From the NCBI GenBank assembly GCA_022510725.1, contig JAFLSW010000011.1, positions 1-61,408 of the forward strand: DNA of 61,408 bases, read 5' to 3'. The first letter of the stretch is position 1, and every line of letters starts with the position of its first letter. The DNA is from Lachnospiraceae bacterium. GTDB lineage: Bacteria; Bacillota; Clostridia; Lachnospirales; Lachnospiraceae. The notes under the pieces are model-generated. The model was not told the DNA's origin. It was given only the letters and a program-made list of their open reading frames with translations, and made no database searches. Below are positions 34,826 to 44,313 of the stretch, piece after piece. The translations under genes and the position numbers were made by a program.

Positions 34826-36028
34826 ATGAACAAAGAATTAATGGAAGCCCTGGACATTCTGGAGAAAGAGAAAGAGATCAGCAAGGACACTCTGTTTGAT
34901 GCCATTGAAAATTCTCTGATCACAGCATGCAAGAATCACTTTGGCAAATCCGACAATGTATCCGTTGAGATCGACAGGGAAACCTGTGATTTCCGCGTTT
35001 GGGTCAACAAAGAGGTTGTTGCGGATGAAGAAAGCGTAGAAGATCAGGCTTTACAGATCACTTTGGAAGAAGCCAAAGCCTATGATAAGGACGCAGAGGT
35101 TGGCGGCACTGTAAAGATTGAGATCCAGAGCAAGGCATTTGGCAGGATTGCTACCCAGAATGCCAAGAATGTGATCTTACAGAAGATCAGGGAAGAAGAA
35201 AGAAGTGTTATCTATAACCAATATTATGAAAAAGAAAAAGATGTAGTTACCGGTATCGTTCAGCGTTATATCGGAAGAAACATCAGCATCAACCTTGGTA
35301 AATGCGATGCTATCCTCAATGAGAGCGAGATGGTAAAAGGAGAAAATTACAAGCCTACGGAGCGTATCAAGGTATATATTTTGGAAGTAAAGAATACCAC
35401 AAAAGGTCCCAGGATCTTGGTCAGCCGTACTCATCCTGAATTGGTAAAGAGGCTGTTTGAATCCGAAGTGGCGGAAATCGCTGACGGAACCGTAGAGATC
35501 AAGAGCATTGCAAGGGAAGCGGGCAGCCGTACCAAGATGGCAGTTTATTCCGAAAATCCCAATGTGGATCCGGTAGGCGCCTGTGTGGGTATGAACGGTA
35601 CAAGAGTCAATTCCATCGTAGAAGAGCTGCGGGGAGAAAAGATCGATATCATCAACTGGGATGAAAACCCCGGTAACCTGATCCAGAACGCTTTGTCCCC
35701 TGCAAAGATCGTTGCGGTATTTGCAGATCCGGATGAAAAGACTGCAAAGGTTGTGGTTCCTGATTATCAGCTGTCTCTTGCAATCGGTAAGGAAGGACAG
35801 AATGCAAGACTTGCAGCCAGATTGACAGGCTATAAGATCGATATCAAGAGTGAGACCCAGGCAAAGGATGCACCCGGTTTCCGCTATGAAGATTATATGG
35901 ATGAATATGAAGAAGAGTATGACGAGGAATATGAAGAAGGCGAAACCTATGATGAGGAATACGATGAATCCTACAGTGAGGAGTTTGACCAGGTAGCAAA
36001 AGATTACGAAGAGGAGTCCGAAGAATAA
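34826..36028 (+). CDS. nusA: Transcription termination/antitermination factor NusA
   Basis: RNA polymerase-associated factor controlling pausing, termination and antitermination. The 400-residue protein has the N-terminal polymerase-binding domain, the S1 domain (about 135-200, VVTGIVQRYIGRNISINLGK), KH1 (with DPVGACVGMNGTRVNSIVEE near 250) and KH2 (LAIGKEGQNARLAARLTGYK near 320). The last 45 residues are extremely acidic and tyrosine-rich rather than structured acidic repeats. The ribosome site is TTAGGAGG. It probably regulates its own operon through the leader terminator. Confidence 0.97.
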   Translation: MNKELMEALDILEKEKEISKDTLFDAIENSLITACKNHFGKSDNVSVEIDRETCDFRVWVNKEVVADEESVEDQALQITLEEAKAYDKDAEVGGTVKIEIQSKAFGRIATQNAKNVILQKIREEERSVIYNQYYEKEKDVVTGIVQRYIGRNISINLGKCDAILNESEMVKGENYKPTERIKVYILEVKNTTKGPRILVSRTHPELVKRLFESEVAEIADGTVEIKSIAREAGSRTKMAVYSENPNVDPVGACVGMNGTRVNSIVEELRGEKIDIINWDENPGNLIQNALSPAKIVAVFADPDEKTAKVVVPDYQLSLAIGKEGQNARLAARLTGYKIDIKSETQAKDAPGFRYEDYMDEYEEEYDEEYEEGETYDEEYDESYSEEFDQVAKDYEEESEE

Positions 36029-36045
36029 TAGAAGTGAGGTAAGAT

Positions 36046-36315
36046 ATGGCGAAAAAAATGCCGCAAAGACAGTGTGTAGGATGCCGGGAGATGAAAAACA
36101 AGCAGGATCTTTGGCGGATCTTACGCACACCGGAAGATGAGGTTTTTTTGGATCCCACCGGCAAGAAAAACGGAAGAGGCGCATATATCTGTAAGAATCA
36201 GGCATGTCTGGAAAAAGCCAGATCCACAAAGGGCCTGGAGCGTTCCCTGCACAGGGTCATAGAGGATGAGGTATATGACAGGCTGTTAAAGGAGTTTAAA
36301 GAAAGCAATGAGTAA
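36046..36315 (+). CDS. rnpM: YlxR family RNA-binding protein (RNase P modulator RnpM)
   Basis: An 89-residue protein of the YlxR/DUF448 family. It has the N-terminal RQCVGCREMKNKQDLWRI and the GKKNGRGAYICKNQACLEKA signature, with conserved GRGAYxC. YlxR from Bacillus binds the RNase P RNA and modulates its activity, hence the name RnpM. It sits between nusA and ylxQ in the conserved order and overlaps ylxQ by 8 bases. ATG follows GAGGTAAGAT. Confidence 0.95.
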   Translation: MAKKMPQRQCVGCREMKNKQDLWRILRTPEDEVFLDPTGKKNGRGAYICKNQACLEKARSTKGLERSLHRVIEDEVYDRLLKEFKESNE

Positions 36316-36622
36316 ACCCGATAGAGTACTGTCCCTTTTGGGAATTGTAGCAAGGGGCAGAAATCTGGTAAGCGGCGAATTTGCCGTGGAAAAGGCTGTT
36401 AAGGAAAGAAAAGCTTTTCTGGTCATTGTGGCACATGAAGCTTCGGACAATACAAAAAAGAAATTCAGGAACATGTGTGAGTTTTATGAAGTTCCCATTG
36501 CCGAATATGGAACAAAAGATTCTTTAGGGCATGCCATTGGCAAGGAAGAACGGTCCAGTATCGGAATCACGGATCAGGGTCTGTCGAATGGCATCTTGAA
36601 ATTGATAGAGAACGGCAAATGA
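36308..36622 (+). CDS. ylxQ: L7Ae-family ribosomal protein YlxQ
   Basis: A 104-residue protein of the L7Ae/L30e/S12e RNA-binding fold, which in relatives recognises kink-turn RNA. It shows LSLLGIVARGRNLVSGEFAV and the helix-strand pattern around AFLVIVAHEASDNTKKKF. It overlaps the rnpM stop by 8 bases, as is common in this operon, so translation is coupled. Its RNA target in Firmicutes is uncertain. Confidence 0.94.
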   Translation: MSKPDRVLSLLGIVARGRNLVSGEFAVEKAVKERKAFLVIVAHEASDNTKKKFRNMCEFYEVPIAEYGTKDSLGHAIGKEERSSIGITDQGLSNGILKLIENGK

Positions 36623-36637
36623 ATGCGGAGGTAGAAC

Positions 36638-39352
36638 ATGGCAAAAATGAAAGTATATGAACTGGCAAAAGAATTGGATAAACAGAGTAAAGAAATTCTG
36701 ACCCTTCTTGCCGAGAAAGGCATAGAGGTGAAAAGCCATATGAGCACCATCGAAGACGATGCGGTAGAAATGGTTAAGAATGCCTTTGGAAAGGCTAAGA
36801 AGAATGAGACTCCTCCGCAGGAAGAGAAAGGCGGAGATGAAATAAAGCAGGAAAAGGCAAAAGGAGACGCGCCAAAGGCAGAAGGTGCAAAAGCGGAGCC
36901 GCCCAAAAAGAAGAAAAATATTATTTTTGTCAGCAATCCCCATAACAGTAAAATGGGAGGACAAAAACAGGGAGGCGGGCAGCGTCCTGCAAATGGAAAC
37001 CGTCCCGGTGGAAGACCTGTCAGCGCACAACAGCAACAGTACAGACCGCTTCCTAAGCCCATTATCAAGCCGGCAGCTTTACCCAGCATTGAAGAAGAGT
37101 TTGGTGTATCCGGGAAGGCAGCAGTTTCTTCTCAGGAAGCAGGAGATAACAGGAACCAGAATCGAGGCGGTGTCAGAAATGAAGCGAGAAACGATGGAAA
37201 CAGAAGGAGCCAGGAGCAGGCAGGCAGAAACGAAGATAGACGCCAGAGCAGTTTTAGCGGCGGTGTGTCTGAACATAGGAACGGTTCTAACCCTCGTGAA
37301 TCTGGTAAAGATGGCAAAAGGCCTTTTGGAGGTAATGAACGCTCTGGCAGAAGCGATGGAAAACAGGGTAATAGCTTCAGAAAAGGTCAGGGCGGCAGAA
37401 ATTTCATGCCGGAAAGCCCTATCAAAGATACAGAAAAGCATCGTGATGAAGAAAAGAGAAGACAAGGTCAGGAAAGGGATCGCCGTTCCAAAAAGGATCT
37501 GATCTATGAAGAGGACGATTTTGGCGGAAAGGGAAGAGCCAATAAGCCCGGAAGATTCATCAAACCCGAAAAGAAACCGGAAGAGAAGGAAGAAGAACAG
37601 ATCAAAGTGATCACCCTGCCGGAAACCCTTACCATTAAGGAACTGGCGGATAAAATGAAGATCCAGCCTTCCGTTATTGTGAAAAAACTGTTTTTACAGG
37701 GACAGGTCGTGACGGTCAATCAGGAGATCACCTATGAGACTGCCGAAGAGATCGCCATTGAATATGATATCATCTGCGAGCAGGAAGTAAAGGTAGATGT
37801 GATCGAAGAGCTGTTAAAGGAAGAGGAAGAGGACGAAGCAACTATGAAGAAGCGTCCTCCGGTCATCTGTGTTATGGGTCATGTTGACCATGGTAAAACA
37901 TCCCTTTTGGATGCCATCAGAAAGACCAATGTAACAGACAGGGAAGCCGGTGGTATCACCCAGCATATCGGCGCTTATACCGTGACTATAAACGGGGAGA
38001 AGATCACCTTCTTAGATACGCCTGGTCATGAGGCATTCACTGCTATGCGTATGCGTGGTGCCAACTCAACGGATATTGCGGTATTGGTGGTAGCGGCGGA
38101 CGATGGCGTGATGCCTCAGACCGTAGAAGCGATCAACCATGCCAAAGCGGCTGAGATTGAGATTATCGTGGCGGTAAATAAGATCGATAAGCCCAATGCC
38201 AATATCGACAGAGTAAAACAGGAACTGGCAGAATATGAGCTGATTCCCGTTGACTGGGGCGGAAGCACAGAATTTGTACCTGTTTCCGCAAAGAGTGGCG
38301 AAGGTATTTCCGATCTGTTGGAAACCATTATCTTAACTTCCGAGATCTTAGAGTTAAAGGCAAATCCTAACCGTCGTGCAAGAGGTCTTGTGATCGAGGC
38401 CGAACTGGATAAAGGACGGGGTCCTGTGGCTACCGTTTTAGTTCAGAAAGGTACGCTGAAGGTGGGAGATTCCATTTCTGCCGGCGCAAGTCACGGTAAA
38501 GTCCGTGCCATGGTGGATGATAAGGGAAGAAGGGTAAAAGAAGCCCTGCCCTCTACACCGGTAGAAATCTTAGGACTTTCCGATGTGCCCAATGCAGGTG
38601 AGATCTTTATTGCACACGATAATGATAAAGAAGCGAAGAACTTTGCAGAAACCTTTATCGCACAGAATAAAGAAAAGAAACTGGAAGAGACTAAGAGCAA
38701 GATGTCTTTGGACGATCTGTTTACCAAGATTCAGGAAGGCAACTTAAAAGAACTGAACCTGATCATCAAAGCGGATGTACAGGGTAGTGTGGAAGCAGTG
38801 AAACAGAGTCTCTTAAAGCTTTCCAACGAAGAAGTGGTGGTAAAATGCATCCATGGCGGTGTAGGTGCCATCAATGAATCCGATGTTACTCTTGCGGCAG
38901 CATCCAATGCCATTATCATCGGCTTTAATGTTCGTCCCGATGCCCAGGCAAAGACTGCTTCCGAACAGGAAGGCGTGGATGTAAGGCTGTATAAAGTCAT
39001 CTACCAGGCTATTGAAGATGTGGAAGCTGCTATGAAGGGTATGCTGGATCCCATCTATGAAGAACAGGTTATCGGTCATGCCGAGGTAAGACAGCTGTTT
39101 AAAGCATCTGCAGTAGGTAACATTGCCGGTTCTTATGTATTGGACGGACGCTTCGAGAGAGGCTGCAAAGTCCGCATCAGCAGAGAAGGCGAGCAGATCT
39201 ATGAAGGCGAATTAGCCAGCCTAAAGCGGTTTAAGGACGATGTGAAGGAAGTAAAAGCAGGCTTTGAATGCGGACTTGTATTTGAAGGTTTTGACCAGAT
39301 GAAAGAGCTTGATATCGTAGAGGCCTATATTATGGTAGAGGTGCCCAGATAG
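36638..39352 (+). CDS. infB: Translation initiation factor IF-2
   Basis: GTPase that brings initiator tRNA to the ribosome. The 904-residue protein has an N-terminal IF2N motif (about 1-50), a long Gly/Arg/Asn/Gln-rich low-complexity region (about 60-320), a second IF2N (about 328-385), and the G domain from about 405. G motifs are [10 protein letters not shown] near 414, DTPGHEAF near 465, NKIDKP near 519 and SAKSGEG near 551. Domains II, III and IV follow, ending in the fMet-tRNA-binding beta barrel. The ribosome site GGAGG precedes ATG 36638. The length reflects the expanded linker seen in many Clostridia. Confidence 0.98.
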   Translation: MAKMKVYELAKELDKQSKEILTLLAEKGIEVKSHMSTIEDDAVEMVKNAFGKAKKNETPPQEEKGGDEIKQEKAKGDAPKAEGAKAEPPKKKKNIIFVSNPHNSKMGGQKQGGGQRPANGNRPGGRPVSAQQQQYRPLPKPIIKPAALPSIEEEFGVSGKAAVSSQEAGDNRNQNRGGVRNEARNDGNRRSQEQAGRNEDRRQSSFSGGVSEHRNGSNPRESGKDGKRPFGGNERSGRSDGKQGNSFRKGQGGRNFMPESPIKDTEKHRDEEKRRQGQERDRRSKKDLIYEEDDFGGKGRANKPGRFIKPEKKPEEKEEEQIKVITLPETLTIKELADKMKIQPSVIVKKLFLQGQVVTVNQEITYETAEEIAIEYDIICEQEVKVDVIEELLKEEEEDEATMKKRPPVICVMGHVDHGKTSLLDAIRKTNVTDREAGGITQHIGAYTVTINGEKITFLDTPGHEAFTAMRMRGANSTDIAVLVVAADDGVMPQTVEAINHAKAAEIEIIVAVNKIDKPNANIDRVKQELAEYELIPVDWGGSTEFVPVSAKSGEGISDLLETIILTSEILELKANPNRRARGLVIEAELDKGRGPVATVLVQKGTLKVGDSISAGASHGKVRAMVDDKGRRVKEALPSTPVEILGLSDVPNAGEIFIAHDNDKEAKNFAETFIAQNKEKKLEETKSKMSLDDLFTKIQEGNLKELNLIIKADVQGSVEAVKQSLLKLSNEEVVVKCIHGGVGAINESDVTLAAASNAIIIGFNVRPDAQAKTASEQEGVDVRLYKVIYQAIEDVEAAMKGMLDPIYEEQVIGHAEVRQLFKASAVGNIAGSYVLDGRFERGCKVRISREGEQIYEGELASLKRFKDDVKEVKAGFECGLVFEGFDQMKELDIVEAYIMVEVPR

Positions 39353-39383
39353 GCATAGCGGATAGAGGCAGACAGGTAGGAAT

Positions 39384-39740
39384 ATGAAGAAGAACAGTAT
39401 TAAAAATACCCGGATCAATGAAGAAGTAAAGAGGGTATTGTCGGATATCATCAGGGGGCAGATCAAAGACCCCCGGATCACTCCCCTTACCTCTGTAGTA
39501 GCGGTGGAAGTGGCGCCTGATCTAAAGACGGCAAAAGCGTGGATATCCACATTAGGCGGGAAAGAAGCAAGTGAAGATACGCTGGCAGGATTAAAAAGTG
39601 CGGAAGGCTATATCAGGAATCGGCTTGCAAAGGACTTAAATTTAAGAAATACGCCTAAAATTACCTTTGTTATGGATGATTCTATTGCCTATGGGGTAAA
39701 TATGAGCAGAAAAATTGATGAGGTAACCAGAGATCTATGA
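39384..39740 (+). CDS. rbfA: Ribosome-binding factor A
   Basis: Cold-shock and 30S maturation factor that acts on the 16S rRNA 5' helix. The 118-residue protein is the normal size and has the KH-like core: RINEEVKRVLSDIIRGQIKD, DPRITPLTSVVAVEVAPDLK and the family-typical C-terminus KITFVMDDSIAYGVNMSRKI. It overlaps nrnA by four bases (ATGA), showing translational coupling. A weak ribosome site (GGTAGG) precedes ATG 39384. Confidence 0.96.
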   Translation: MKKNSIKNTRINEEVKRVLSDIIRGQIKDPRITPLTSVVAVEVAPDLKTAKAWISTLGGKEASEDTLAGLKSAEGYIRNRLAKDLNLRNTPKITFVMDDSIAYGVNMSRKIDEVTRDL

Positions 39741-40696
39741 TAAACTTGATTGCGTTGTGCCGTGATGCGAATGCCATCGGTATAGCAGGCCATATCAAAC
39801 CGGATGGGGATTGTATAGGGAGTGCCCTTTCCTTATGGCAGTTTTTAAAAAAAGTATATCCGGATAAAAAAATTGATGTATGGTTGGAAAAACCTGCAGC
39901 GCTCTACGATTTTCTGCCCGGTGTAAAGGAGATTGTAGCAGATGGAGCAGAGACGGACTATGATCTGTTCTTTGTATTAGACAGCGTAGCAGAGCGGATC
40001 GGCGCGGCAAAAGAATACTATGACCGTGCCAAAAAGAAGGTCAATATCGATCATCATGTGACCAATCCCGGAGAGGGGGACGAATACTATGTGGATCCGG
40101 AGGCAAGTTCTACAAGTGAACTGATCTACCGGTTGATCAAGAAAGCCGATCCGGATGGAACATTTATGGATGCAGCCCTGGCTGAGACTTTATATCTGGG
40201 CATCATTCAGGACTGCGGCGTATTCCAGTATTCCAATACATCTCCTGAGACACTTCGGATAGGAGCGGAGTTGATCTCTTATGGATTTGATTTCTCAAAG
40301 CTGATCGATACCACTTTTTATGAAAAATCTTATGTTCAAAATAAGCTGTTGGGTTTTGCCTTAAGCAACAGCAAAGTGGGTTTGGACGGAGAGTTTATCT
40401 ATAGCATTGTTACCAGAGAGGATATGGATCGCCTAGGTGCTACGGATCAGGATTTTGAAGGTATCGTAAATCAGCTTCGCTATACAAGAGGCGTTAAAGC
40501 AGCTGCCCTTATCCATCAGACAAAGGATGGTAAGTATAAGGTAAGTCTGAGAAGCAGCGGTGAAGTGGATGTGTCGAAGGTGGCCTTAAGCTTTGGAGGC
40601 GGCGGACATGTCAGGGCGGCAGGCTGCACCTTATCAGGCAATGGAGAAGAAATGGCGGATATGCTGGAAAAAGAACTGAAAAAGCAGATCAAATAA
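39737..40696 (+). CDS. nrnA: NrnA-type DHH phosphoesterase (nanoRNase / pAp phosphatase)
   Basis: DHH-DHHA1 phosphoesterase that degrades short oligoribonucleotides and dephosphorylates pAp; some relatives also act on pApA. The 319-residue protein shows the catalytic motifs HIKPDGDCIGSAL near 17 (family DxD-type site), FFVLDSVAERIG near 80, NIDHHVTNPGEG near 107 with DHH, and the DHHA1 substrate motif LSFGGGGHVRAAGCT near 290. Position after rbfA and before truB matches the standard Firmicute cluster. Confidence 0.95.
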   Translation: MINLIALCRDANAIGIAGHIKPDGDCIGSALSLWQFLKKVYPDKKIDVWLEKPAALYDFLPGVKEIVADGAETDYDLFFVLDSVAERIGAAKEYYDRAKKKVNIDHHVTNPGEGDEYYVDPEASSTSELIYRLIKKADPDGTFMDAALAETLYLGIIQDCGVFQYSNTSPETLRIGAELISYGFDFSKLIDTTFYEKSYVQNKLLGFALSNSKVGLDGEFIYSIVTREDMDRLGATDQDFEGIVNQLRYTRGVKAAALIHQTKDGKYKVSLRSSGEVDVSKVALSFGGGGHVRAAGCTLSGNGEEMADMLEKELKKQIK

Positions 40697-40707
40697 ACGG
40701 AGCAGCC

Positions 40708-41610
40708 ATGATAAACGGTGTTATCATTGTAAAAAAAGAAAAAGGCTTTACTTCCCATGATGTCGTTGCAAAGCTTCGGGGGATCGTAAAGCAGAAAAAA
40801 ATAGGTCACACAGGGACGCTGGACCCTGAGGCGGAAGGAGTGCTTCCTGTCTGCCTTGGGAATGCCACCAAACTGTGTGACATTTTAACGGATAAAACAA
40901 AGGAATATGTGGCAGAGCTTTTATTGGGTATCACTACGGATACCCAGGATATGACAGGCCGGATCCTAGCAGAAAGAGAAGTACAGGCGGATGAAAAACA
41001 GGTAGAAGAAGCGATCCTGTCCTTTTTAGGCAGTTCACTTCAGGTCCCGCCCATGTATTCCGCATTGAAGATAAACGGAAAGAAGTTATATGAACTGGCA
41101 AGGGAAGGAAAAGAAGTGGAACGGAAACCGCGTCCCATTGAGGTCTATGAACTTCAAATTCTATCCATGGATCTGCCGGTAGTCAAATTCCGGGTTTTGT
41201 GTTCCAAAGGCACTTATATCAGAAGTCTATGCGCCGATATCGGAGAGAAGTTGTCCTGTGGCGGCTGCATGAAGAGCCTGATGCGTACGAAGGCAGGAGA
41301 ATTTTCCATAGAAGATGCCCATACCCTTTCTCAAATAGAAGAAAAAAGAGATACCGGTCATCTGGATGAGCTTGTCATCCCTGTGGATAGGCTGTTTCCG
41401 TCCTATCGAAAGATCACAGTAAATGCCCACAGCGACAGGCTTTTGGAAAACGGCAATGTCTGTCCGGCAGAGCTTTTGGGAGAAAGGGGCAGGGACGGAG
41501 AAAAGGTGCTGCTTTACCATAGCAGTGGTGTGTTTTATGGCATCTATACCTACGAAGAAGCCAGTATGCTTTATAAACCGTACAAAATGTTCTTACCAAA
41601 GGAATCATAA
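40708..41610 (+). CDS. truB: tRNA pseudouridine(55) synthase
   Basis: Converts U55 to pseudouridine in the T loop of tRNAs. The 300-residue protein has the catalytic-Asp motif KIGHTGTLDPEAEGVLPVC near 31-49, followed by GNATKLCDILTDKTKEYVAE and YSALKINGKKLYELAREGKE. A C-terminal PUA-like region is likely. ATG 40708 follows the nrnA stop by 11 bases. ribF begins 3 bases after its stop. Confidence 0.97.
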   Translation: MINGVIIVKKEKGFTSHDVVAKLRGIVKQKKIGHTGTLDPEAEGVLPVCLGNATKLCDILTDKTKEYVAELLLGITTDTQDMTGRILAEREVQADEKQVEEAILSFLGSSLQVPPMYSALKINGKKLYELAREGKEVERKPRPIEVYELQILSMDLPVVKFRVLCSKGTYIRSLCADIGEKLSCGGCMKSLMRTKAGEFSIEDAHTLSQIEEKRDTGHLDELVIPVDRLFPSYRKITVNAHSDRLLENGNVCPAELLGERGRDGEKVLLYHSSGVFYGIYTYEEASMLYKPYKMFLPKES

Positions 41611-41613
41611 TAA

Positions 41614-42540
41614 ATGAAATTGATCGAACAGACTACAGAATTTCATATACCTGAGGTCACTGCCATTGCCATCGGTAAATTTGACGGAATGCACAGAGGG
41701 CACAGAAAGCTGTTTTCCTGTCTGATGAAAGAGGCAAAGGAAAGAGGGTTGAAGACGGCCGTTTTTACTTTTTACCCTTCCCCCGCAGTGTTCTTTTCCG
41801 GTAAGCAGGAAGGAGAATTGACCACACGGGAAGAAAAGCTACGGATATTCGAGAGAATGGGGATCGACTATCTGGTAGAATGCCCTTTTTGTAAAGAAAC
41901 GGCGGATATGGACCCGGAAGTATATGTAGAAGAGTTTCTTCTTTCCAAAATGAATGGTAGATTGATCGTAGCAGGAGAAGATGTGACCTTTGGAAAGAAA
42001 GCAAAAGGGGACAGAAGTCTTTTGGAAAGCCTTTCCAAAGAATGTGGATTTGATGTTAAGATCATAGAAAAGATCACTTTTGACGGGCGGCAGATCAGTT
42101 CCACATATGTGCGTCAGGAAGTGATCAGAGGGAATATGGAAGGAGCCGCCAACTTGTTGGGAGAGCCTTATTTTGTAAGCGGAAAGGTGGAACATGGCAA
42201 AAAGCTGGGAAGGAAGCTTCATATGCCTACGGCAAATCTGTATCCGGGAGAAGATAAGCTGCTTCCTCCCAAAGGAGTCTATTTTTCCAATGTGATATTA
42301 AAAGGCAGTGCCTATCCTGCCATTACCAATATTGGTTCCAGACCTTCCGTAAAGGATGGAGAGAGGATCAATGCAGAAACATATCTTCTGGATTTTAATA
42401 AAGAGATCTATGGAGAACAGATCAAGGTAGAATTGTTGCATTTTAGGAGAGCAGAAGCAAGATTTCCAAATGAAGAAGCGCTAAAGGCGGCAGTTCATGA
42501 AAATATCCGGGAAGCCAGAGAGTATTTTAAATTATCTTGA
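41614..42540 (+). CDS. ribF: Bifunctional riboflavin kinase / FAD synthetase
   Basis: Makes FMN and FAD from riboflavin. The 308-residue protein has the nucleotidyltransferase motif AIGKFDGMHRGHRKLF near 17-32, the FAD synthetase middle region (FEVFG-type VAGEDVTFGKKAKGDRSLLE near 111-130, then STYVRQEVIRGNMEGAANLL), and the C-terminal riboflavin kinase domain from about 190 (GRKLHMPTANLYPGEDKLLP and PAITNIGSRPSVKDG). It is the last gene of the rimP operon. No FMN riboswitch is present upstream, as expected for an internal operon gene. Confidence 0.97.
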   Translation: MKLIEQTTEFHIPEVTAIAIGKFDGMHRGHRKLFSCLMKEAKERGLKTAVFTFYPSPAVFFSGKQEGELTTREEKLRIFERMGIDYLVECPFCKETADMDPEVYVEEFLLSKMNGRLIVAGEDVTFGKKAKGDRSLLESLSKECGFDVKIIEKITFDGRQISSTYVRQEVIRGNMEGAANLLGEPYFVSGKVEHGKKLGRKLHMPTANLYPGEDKLLPPKGVYFSNVILKGSAYPAITNIGSRPSVKDGERINAETYLLDFNKEIYGEQIKVELLHFRRAEARFPNEEALKAAVHENIREAREYFKLS

Positions 42541-42632
42541 ATCCATATAAAGGAAAAATATTAATTAACCAAACGAGTCAATAAAACTGCAATAAATAGA
42601 AGAAAATCCATAAAAATCACTAAATCTGGTAG

Positions 42633-42660
42633 TTGACGAATTCTATCCTTATGTTATAAT
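42633..42660 (+). promoter_or_regulatory. Sigma-A promoter for the SH3-NlpC/P60 gene
   Basis: TTGACG (42633-42638), a 16-base spacer and an extended -10 TGT-TATAAT (42655-42660). The leader would be about 65 bases. A second -10-like TATAAT at 42695-42700 lacks a good -35. Confidence 0.75.
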
Positions 42661-42665
42661 GAGCT

Positions 42666-42691
42666 TGTAACAATTGTAATAATTATGTAAC
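42666..42691 (+). promoter_or_regulatory. Candidate WalR-type operator
   Basis: TGTAAT (42675-42680), five bases, TGTAAC (42686-42691), which fits the WalR pattern TGTWAH-N5-TGTWAH. Another TGTAAC lies at 42666-42671. It sits at the expected start point of promoter 1 and just upstream of the second -10-like site. WalR controls cell-wall hydrolase genes in Firmicutes, which fits the gene that follows. Confidence 0.5.
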
Positions 42692-42729
42692 ATTTATAAT
42701 ATTTTCCAGTAACAGATAAGGACAGAAGG

Positions 42730-43905
42730 ATGAAGAAGAATACGATCAAAGTTTTTATTGCTATAACAGCTATTGCTACAGCCTCACAATTTGTATTGTA
42801 TGCAGGGGCAACAGAAAAGACAATACTTTCTGCCGGGGCTGCAGATGTGGTAGAGTACGAAGAGACAGCGAGTGAGACCAAAGCAGCAAAAAATGCTGAT
42901 CTGACAGAAAGTATGGCGGATACAGAGGATGCAGTTTTAGAAGAGGCTCCTTTGGAAGAAGAGAAAAAAGTTGTGGTTTCCGCCGGTTCCGGTTATATTT
43001 CCCAGACCGTTCCGGAGTCCATGCAGGATGATCCCATAGATGAGGATGAGATAAACGGCGGCGGTGCTTACGGTTATACCAATCTGGGTATTGCCAGAGT
43101 GGAAGACCACTTAAATGTGCGTGCCACAGCGGATGATAATAGTAAGATCGTGGGTAAGATGAGCAATAATGCCGGTTGTGAGATCATCGGCGTGGAAGGA
43201 AATAAAGCCCATATCGTGTCCGGTTCTGTGGAAGGATATGTTTCTATGGATTACCTGTTGTCCGGTACAGCAGCCATTGAATATGCGGATAGTATCGTAA
43301 AAAATCTGGCAAAAGTTTCAGCAGACGGCTTAAAGGTTCGAAAAACGCCCAGCTTGGAAGGTGAGGTCATCAGCTTGGTGGCTTACGGTGAAGAACTGGA
43401 AGTGGTAGAAGAGTTAGATGGATGGGTTAAAGTCCTCTACGATGGCGAAGAAGCTTATGTTAGCGCAGAATATGTTTCTGTGGGCAAGAATTTAAAAACA
43501 GCTCTCAATATGTCGGAATTCTTGTATGGAGAAGGGGTTTCCGATGTGAGGGTAGAGCTTTGTGAATATGCAAAACAATTCTTGGGTAATCCCTATGTTT
43601 GGGGCGGCACCAGCCTTACCAGAGGTGCAGACTGCTCCGGTTTTGTATTGAGCGTATATGCAAAATACGGTATCGGACTGCCTCATTCTTCTGCTGCACA
43701 GGCCAATATGGGAACCAAGATCAGCATGTCGGAAGCAAGACCGGGAGACCTGGTATTTTACTCCAAGGGCGGTAGGATCAACCATGTTGCTATCTATATC
43801 GGCGGCGGCCAGGTTATCCATGCCAGCAGCCCCAAGACCGGTATCCGTATCACCAGCGCTTACTACAGAACGCCTACTACAGTGAGAAGGATCATTCAGG
43901 ATTAA
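42730..43905 (+). CDS. Secreted SH3-domain NlpC/P60 peptidoglycan hydrolase
   Basis: An extracellular cell-wall endopeptidase of 391 residues. A signal peptide (about 1-29) has a Lys-rich start and hydrophobic core, ending near YAGATEK. A disordered acidic stretch (about 30-110) leads to two bacterial SH3 domains (about 117-185, with VEDHLNVRATADDNSKIVG, and about 194-258, with DGLKVRKTPSLEGEVISLV). The NlpC/P60 catalytic domain follows (about 278-391), with the Cys in GADCSGFVLSVY near 303, the His in INHVAIYIGGG near 355 and a third polar site in VIHASSPKTG. This architecture fits a gamma-D-Glu-diamino acid endopeptidase. It is monocistronic, with a candidate WalR box. Confidence 0.93.
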   Translation: MKKNTIKVFIAITAIATASQFVLYAGATEKTILSAGAADVVEYEETASETKAAKNADLTESMADTEDAVLEEAPLEEEKKVVVSAGSGYISQTVPESMQDDPIDEDEINGGGAYGYTNLGIARVEDHLNVRATADDNSKIVGKMSNNAGCEIIGVEGNKAHIVSGSVEGYVSMDYLLSGTAAIEYADSIVKNLAKVSADGLKVRKTPSLEGEVISLVAYGEELEVVEELDGWVKVLYDGEEAYVSAEYVSVGKNLKTALNMSEFLYGEGVSDVRVELCEYAKQFLGNPYVWGGTSLTRGADCSGFVLSVYAKYGIGLPHSSAAQANMGTKISMSEARPGDLVFYSKGGRINHVAIYIGGGQVIHASSPKTGIRITSAYYRTPTTVRRIIQD

Positions 43906-43912
43906 TAAAGTA

Positions 43913-43941
43913 TTTACAACTTATGGAAACCATGTTATAAT
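43913..43941 (+). promoter_or_regulatory. Sigma-A promoter for rpsO
   Basis: TTTACA (43913-43918), a 17-base spacer and TATAAT (43936-43941) with the extended TGT element, about 92 bases before the rpsO start. Confidence 0.8.
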
Positions 43942-43959
43942 TTGTTTTGTGTGAATTTT

Positions 43960-44013
43960 AACCGGTACTCAGGGCAGGGAAACTCCAACCCGCTTCTTAG
44001 TCCGGCCAGACAA
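43960..44013 (+). ncRNA. Structured rpsO leader, candidate S15 autoregulatory element
   Basis: CCGG-T-ACT near the 5' end pairs with AGT-CCGG with one bulged base. Within it GGG and CCC can close an inner stem, ending about 20 bases before the ribosome site GGAGG. S15 leaders of varied shape repress rpsO in several bacteria. Here regulation is inferred from position and pairing. Confidence 0.45.
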
Positions 44014-44032
44014 AAACAAGGAGGATTTTAAA

Positions 44033-44299
44033 ATGATTTCCAAAGAAAAGAAACAAAGCATTATCAAAGAGTATGCCAGAACAGAAGGCGATACAGGTTC
44101 GCCTGAGGTTCAGGTAGCAGTCCTGACCGCAAGGATTCAGGAACTGACAGAGCACTTAAAAGAGCATCCCAAGGATCATCATTCCAGAAGGGGTATGCTT
44201 AAAATGGTAGGTCAGAGAAGAGGTTTGCTTGCATACTTAAAGAAAACTGATATTGAAAGATACCGTGCTCTGATTGAAAGACTTGGACTTAGAAAATAA
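44033..44299 (+). CDS. rpsO: 30S ribosomal protein S15
   Basis: Small-subunit protein binding the 16S rRNA central domain. The 88-residue sequence has the family segments [40 protein letters not shown] and the C-terminal [20 protein letters not shown]. The size is standard. ATG follows AAGGAGGATTTTAAA. rpsO precedes pnp in the common rpsO-pnp order, with a terminator and a large RNA hairpin between them. Confidence 0.98.
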   Translation: MISKEKKQSIIKEYARTEGDTGSPEVQVAVLTARIQELTEHLKEHPKDHHSRRGMLKMVGQRRGLLAYLKKTDIERYRALIERLGLRK

Positions 44300-44313
44300 T
44301 GATGATAACCATA

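Noticed and set aside
41500-41700. FMN riboswitch near ribF
   Set aside because: truB ends three bases before ribF, leaving no room for the aptamer, and no conserved FMN-element segments are visible.
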